8,129 nucleotides of DNA from Caryophanales bacterium (lineage in GTDB: Bacteria > Bacillota_I > Bacilli_A > RFN20 > CAG-826), in the NCBI GenBank assembly GCA_028723545.1, contig JAQYER010000085.1, positions 1 to 8,129 of the forward strand. The letters are read 5' to 3'. The translations under genes and the position numbers were made by a program. How positions within the stretch are numbered: position 1 is the stretch's first letter; every line of letters begins with the position of its first letter. The notes under the pieces are model-generated. The model saw only the letters and a program-made list of their open reading frames with translations, ran no database searches and was not told the DNA's origin. Positions 6,506 through 8,129 of this stretch are shown piece after piece.

Positions 6506-6931
6506 CTATTCAATTTCGTTTACTCTTCTTTGGTGTCTTCCACCTTCAAATGGAGTATTTAAGAAAATATCAACGCGACGTATAACGTCTTCTAATTTCA
6601 TATAGTTCGCTCCAAAGGAAATCATGTTAGCATCATTATGTCTTCTTGTATATTCAGTGACAACATCATCATATCCGATACCACATCTAATTCCTTTAAC
6701 TTTATTGGCGGCAATCATAATACCTTCACCTGAAGAGCACACCAAAACACCAAAAGTAGCTTCTTTATTTGCAACTTTATTAGCGGCTTCTTTAGCGAAT
6801 ATTGGATAATCACATGAATCTAATGAATGTGTTCCACAATCAATTATTTCATATCCTAAATTAGTTAAATGTTTAATAATCTCACTTTTATAATTATATC
6901 CAGCGTGATCTGACGCAACAGCGATTTTCAT
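6506..6931 (-). CDS. rpiB: Ribose-5-phosphate isomerase B / RpiB-LacA/LacB family
   Basis: RpiB interconverts ribulose 5-phosphate and ribose 5-phosphate in the cytoplasmic pentose phosphate pathway. Counting from the chosen start (141 residues): MKIAVASDHAGY with the phosphate/substrate Asp8-His9, catalytic Cys65 in the CSSGEGIMIAANK loop (many relatives read CGTGIG or CSTGIG), TRRHNDANMISFGA with His98-Asn99, and the C-terminal FEGGRHQRRV phosphate-binding segment. All expected active-site positions are present. An ATG 18 nt upstream is open, but the internal ATG is favoured: it follows GGAGG, gives the family-standard N-terminus, and forms an ATGA overlap with the sua5 stop. The rpiB gene near sua5 and prmC repeats the ywl/ywk order of Bacillus. 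LacA/LacB galactose-6-phosphate isomerases share this fold, but no lac genes are nearby, so RpiB is preferred. A terminator follows immediately. Confidence 0.94.
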   Translation of the reverse strand: MKIAVASDHAGYNYKSEIIKHLTNLGYEIIDCGTHSLDSCDYPIFAKEAANKVANKEATFGVLVCSSGEGIMIAANKVKGIRCGIGYDDVVTEYTRRHNDANMISFGANYMKLEDVIRRVDIFLNTPFEGGRHQRRVNEIE

Positions 6932-7518
6932 AATTCCTCCGTTAGACATCTATTGATGTCATCTAATTTTATATTACCTTCTCTTAATACACAAATTTTA
7001 TCAATTAATGAAACAACTGTAGAAGGAACATTTGTTGTTGTTTTTCCTTCAATAATTCCATCTAATTCATTCTCAAATTGATTTTTGACATCTTGATAAT
7101 TAACTAAAGGTGGTTCTCCGCTTCTATTAGCGGATGGCACTAATAAAGGCTTACCTACTTGATGAATTAAAGATTGAACGATTGGATGAGAAGATATTCT
7201 TATTCCAACCGTATTATCTTTACTAACAACAAAAGGAGGTAATCCTGGTTTGGCTTTTAAAATGATTGTTAATTGACCAGGCATAAATTTATTAATTATT
7301 TTTTTAATATCATCATTAACATATCCATATTTTTCAATATCAGATGTTTTTTCACACATTAATGTAAATGGTTTTTCTGGTGGTCTTCTTTTGATATTAA
7401 TTAATTTTTCATAAGCTTTTTCATCATCAAAAATAACTCCGAATCCATAGACAGTCTCGGTAGGAAAAGCAATAATCCCTCCATTAATTAATATTGATGC
7501 ACATTTAGATATATCCAT
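6928..7518 (-). CDS. L-threonylcarbamoyladenylate synthase (Sua5/YrdC/TsaC family)
   Basis: This enzyme makes L-threonylcarbamoyl-AMP from threonine, bicarbonate and ATP, the first step of tRNA t6A37 synthesis; the TsaD complex then transfers the group to ANN-decoding tRNAs. The 196-residue protein is one YrdC domain: PTETVYGFG (19-27), KRRPPEKPF (43-51, nucleotide/phosphate binding), an internal VGIRISSHP segment (about 104-112), PSANRSGEPP (128-137) and VPSTVV (164-169). It lacks the C-terminal Sua5 domain that makes Bacillus YwlC about 346 residues, so it is TsaC-like in size. The symbol is left empty because tsaC, sua5 and ywlC are all in use. The ATG has AGAAGG nine bases upstream and lies 22 nt after prmC. 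The gene ends in TGA, overlapping the rpiB start by four bases (ATGA), so the two are translationally coupled. Confidence 0.93.
   Translation of the reverse strand: MDISKCASILINGGIIAFPTETVYGFGVIFDDEKAYEKLINIKRRPPEKPFTLMCEKTSDIEKYGYVNDDIKKIINKFMPGQLTIILKAKPGLPPFVVSKDNTVGIRISSHPIVQSLIHQVGKPLLVPSANRSGEPPLVNYQDVKNQFENELDGIIEGKTTTNVPSTVVSLIDKICVLREGNIKLDDINRCLTEEL
6936..6940 (-). promoter_or_regulatory. Ribosome binding site that decides the rpiB start
   Basis: GGAGG on the coding strand lies 4 nt before the ATG at 6931 and downstream of the alternative ATG at 6949, so it supports the shorter rpiB. It lies within the last codons of sua5. Confidence 0.8.
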
Positions 7519-7527
7519 AATTTTATA

Positions 7528-7533
7528 CCTTCT
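7528..7533 (-). promoter_or_regulatory. Ribosome binding site of the Sua5/YrdC gene
   Basis: AGAAGG on the coding strand, 9 nt before the ATG, in the 22-nt gap after prmC. It is moderate in strength and supports the start at 7518. Confidence 0.6.
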
Positions 7534-7540
7534 TTAATTA

Positions 7541-8129
7541 TTATAATTCAATACACATAATTCGGTATTTTTTATTAATATCTTTATAAAATGAATATTT
7601 TGAATTAGGTAAATATTTATTAACAATCAATGTTAATTTATCCACTAAATCATAGCCTATTTCAAAAATAATTATTCCATGTTCATATAATACTTCTTGG
7701 CAACGGGAAATAATATTTTCATATACCGGTAATGATGAAGTAGTAAATAACGCTAAAGAAGGTTCATTATTAAGTGTTGACTTATCAACTTCATCACGAT
7801 TAAGAATATATGGTGGATTAGCGACAATCATATGATATTTTTTATTTTGTTCAATTGATGGAAATAAGCCATTTCCTAATAGAAAATCACCATTAACATG
7901 ATGGTATTTCGCATTCTTTTTGCACACATCTAACGCATCATTTGATATATCGGAAAATGTAATATCTACATGTTCATTTTCTTTAAACAAACTAATTCCA
8001 ATACATCCTGAACCAGCACAGCAATCAAGAACATGAATTTTATTTATATCTTTTAATGTTTTTAATTTATTTAATGCAAATTCCACTACTTCTTCAGTTT
8101 CCATTCTTGGAATTAAAACGCGTTTATCA
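7541..8129 (-). CDS. prmC: PrmC (HemK), release-factor glutamine methyltransferase; N-terminus outside window
   Basis: PrmC is a cytoplasmic SAM-dependent methyltransferase that N5-methylates the GGQ glutamine of RF1 and RF2, improving termination. About 195 residues are visible. Although an ATG occurs at 8104, the frame stays open to the edge and encodes VLIPRMETEEVV, the conserved substrate/SAM-domain entry motif (usually IPRPETE), so the true start is beyond 8129. Missing is the N-terminal helical release-factor-binding domain, typically 80-100 residues. SAM-binding motif I appears as LDCCAGSGCIGISL, the acidic motif II follows at TFSDISNDAL, and the catalytic NPPY sits in MIVANPPYIL. The end is a C-terminal strand with MCIEL and TAA. 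prfA usually precedes prmC and is expected just off-window. One likely substrate, RF2, is encoded in the same window. Confidence 0.95.
   Translation of the reverse strand, partial: DKRVLIPRMETEEVVEFALNKLKTLKDINKIHVLDCCAGSGCIGISLFKENEHVDITFSDISNDALDVCKKNAKYHHVNGDFLLGNGLFPSIEQNKKYHMIVANPPYILNRDEVDKSTLNNEPSLALFTTSSLPVYENIISRCQEVLYEHGIIIFEIGYDLVDKLTLIVNKYLPNSKYSFYKDINKKYRIMCIEL

Noticed and set aside
6198..6809. Plus-strand open frames antisense to comFA (60 codons) and rpiB (61 codons)
   Set aside because: No ribosome site or recognisable domain, and the minus-strand genes explain the coding signal.
6929..6949. Longer rpiB starting at the ATG at 6949
   Set aside because: It adds MSNGGI, which does not fit the family, and places the GGAGG ribosome site inside the gene.
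7541..8104. prmC starting at the ATG at 8104
   Set aside because: The frame continues upstream as VLIPR, part of a conserved motif, so this ATG is internal and the gene is cut by the window edge.
1..8129. Mobile element, CRISPR array, tRNA, rRNA or defence system
   Set aside because: All frames are occupied by housekeeping and competence genes; no transposase, terminal repeat, cloverleaf or spaced repeat array was seen.

Overview
This AT-rich window has every gene on the minus strand, so transcription runs from high to low coordinates. It looks like a core-genome segment of a low-GC Bacillota or Mollicutes-related bacterium. The evidence is the gene content (comFA/comFC next to secA-prfB-uvrB, and prmC-sua5-rpiB as a separate block), AT-rich codon choice, strong AAGGAG/GGAGG ribosome sites at some genes, and close resemblance of every product to Bacillus-type families. 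The genetic code appears standard. A release factor 2 gene is present, and sua5 ends in TGA inside an ATGA overlap with the next gene, so UGA is a stop here, unlike in mycoplasmas.

Layout in transcription order. (1) 8129 to about 6471: prmC (N-terminus outside the window), sua5/tsaC and rpiB form a tight operon closed by a clear intrinsic terminator. (2) 6470 to 6318: the only sizeable intergenic region. It lies upstream of comFA and holds 11-nt-period direct repeats, two perfect palindromes, a box resembling the streptococcal competence sigma-factor site, and a dyad touching the comFA start. (3) 6317 to 4559: comFA and comFC, two DNA-uptake genes that overlap; the comFC start is ambiguous and may be TTG. 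(4) 4558 to 1: secA, with a strong ribosome site and a possible promoter of its own, then prfB 3 nt downstream and uvrB 2 nt further. uvrB is cut off by the window edge after about half its length.

Functional links. PrmC methylates the GGQ glutamine of release factors, and one of its substrates (RF2, prfB) is encoded in the same window. Sua5 supplies the threonylcarbamoyl group for tRNA t6A37. RpiB is the pentose-phosphate isomerase. ComFA and ComFC are the helicase/translocase and the PRTase-like partner of the transformation machinery. SecA drives protein export. UvrB is the damage-verifying subunit of nucleotide excision repair.

I found no mobile element, RNA gene, CRISPR array or plainly new system. 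The points most worth a second look are the structured comFA upstream region, a prfB without the usual programmed frameshift, a UvrB beta-hairpin with three of four usual tyrosines replaced, the comFA/comFC overlap, and the SD-less junctions of secA-prfB-uvrB.
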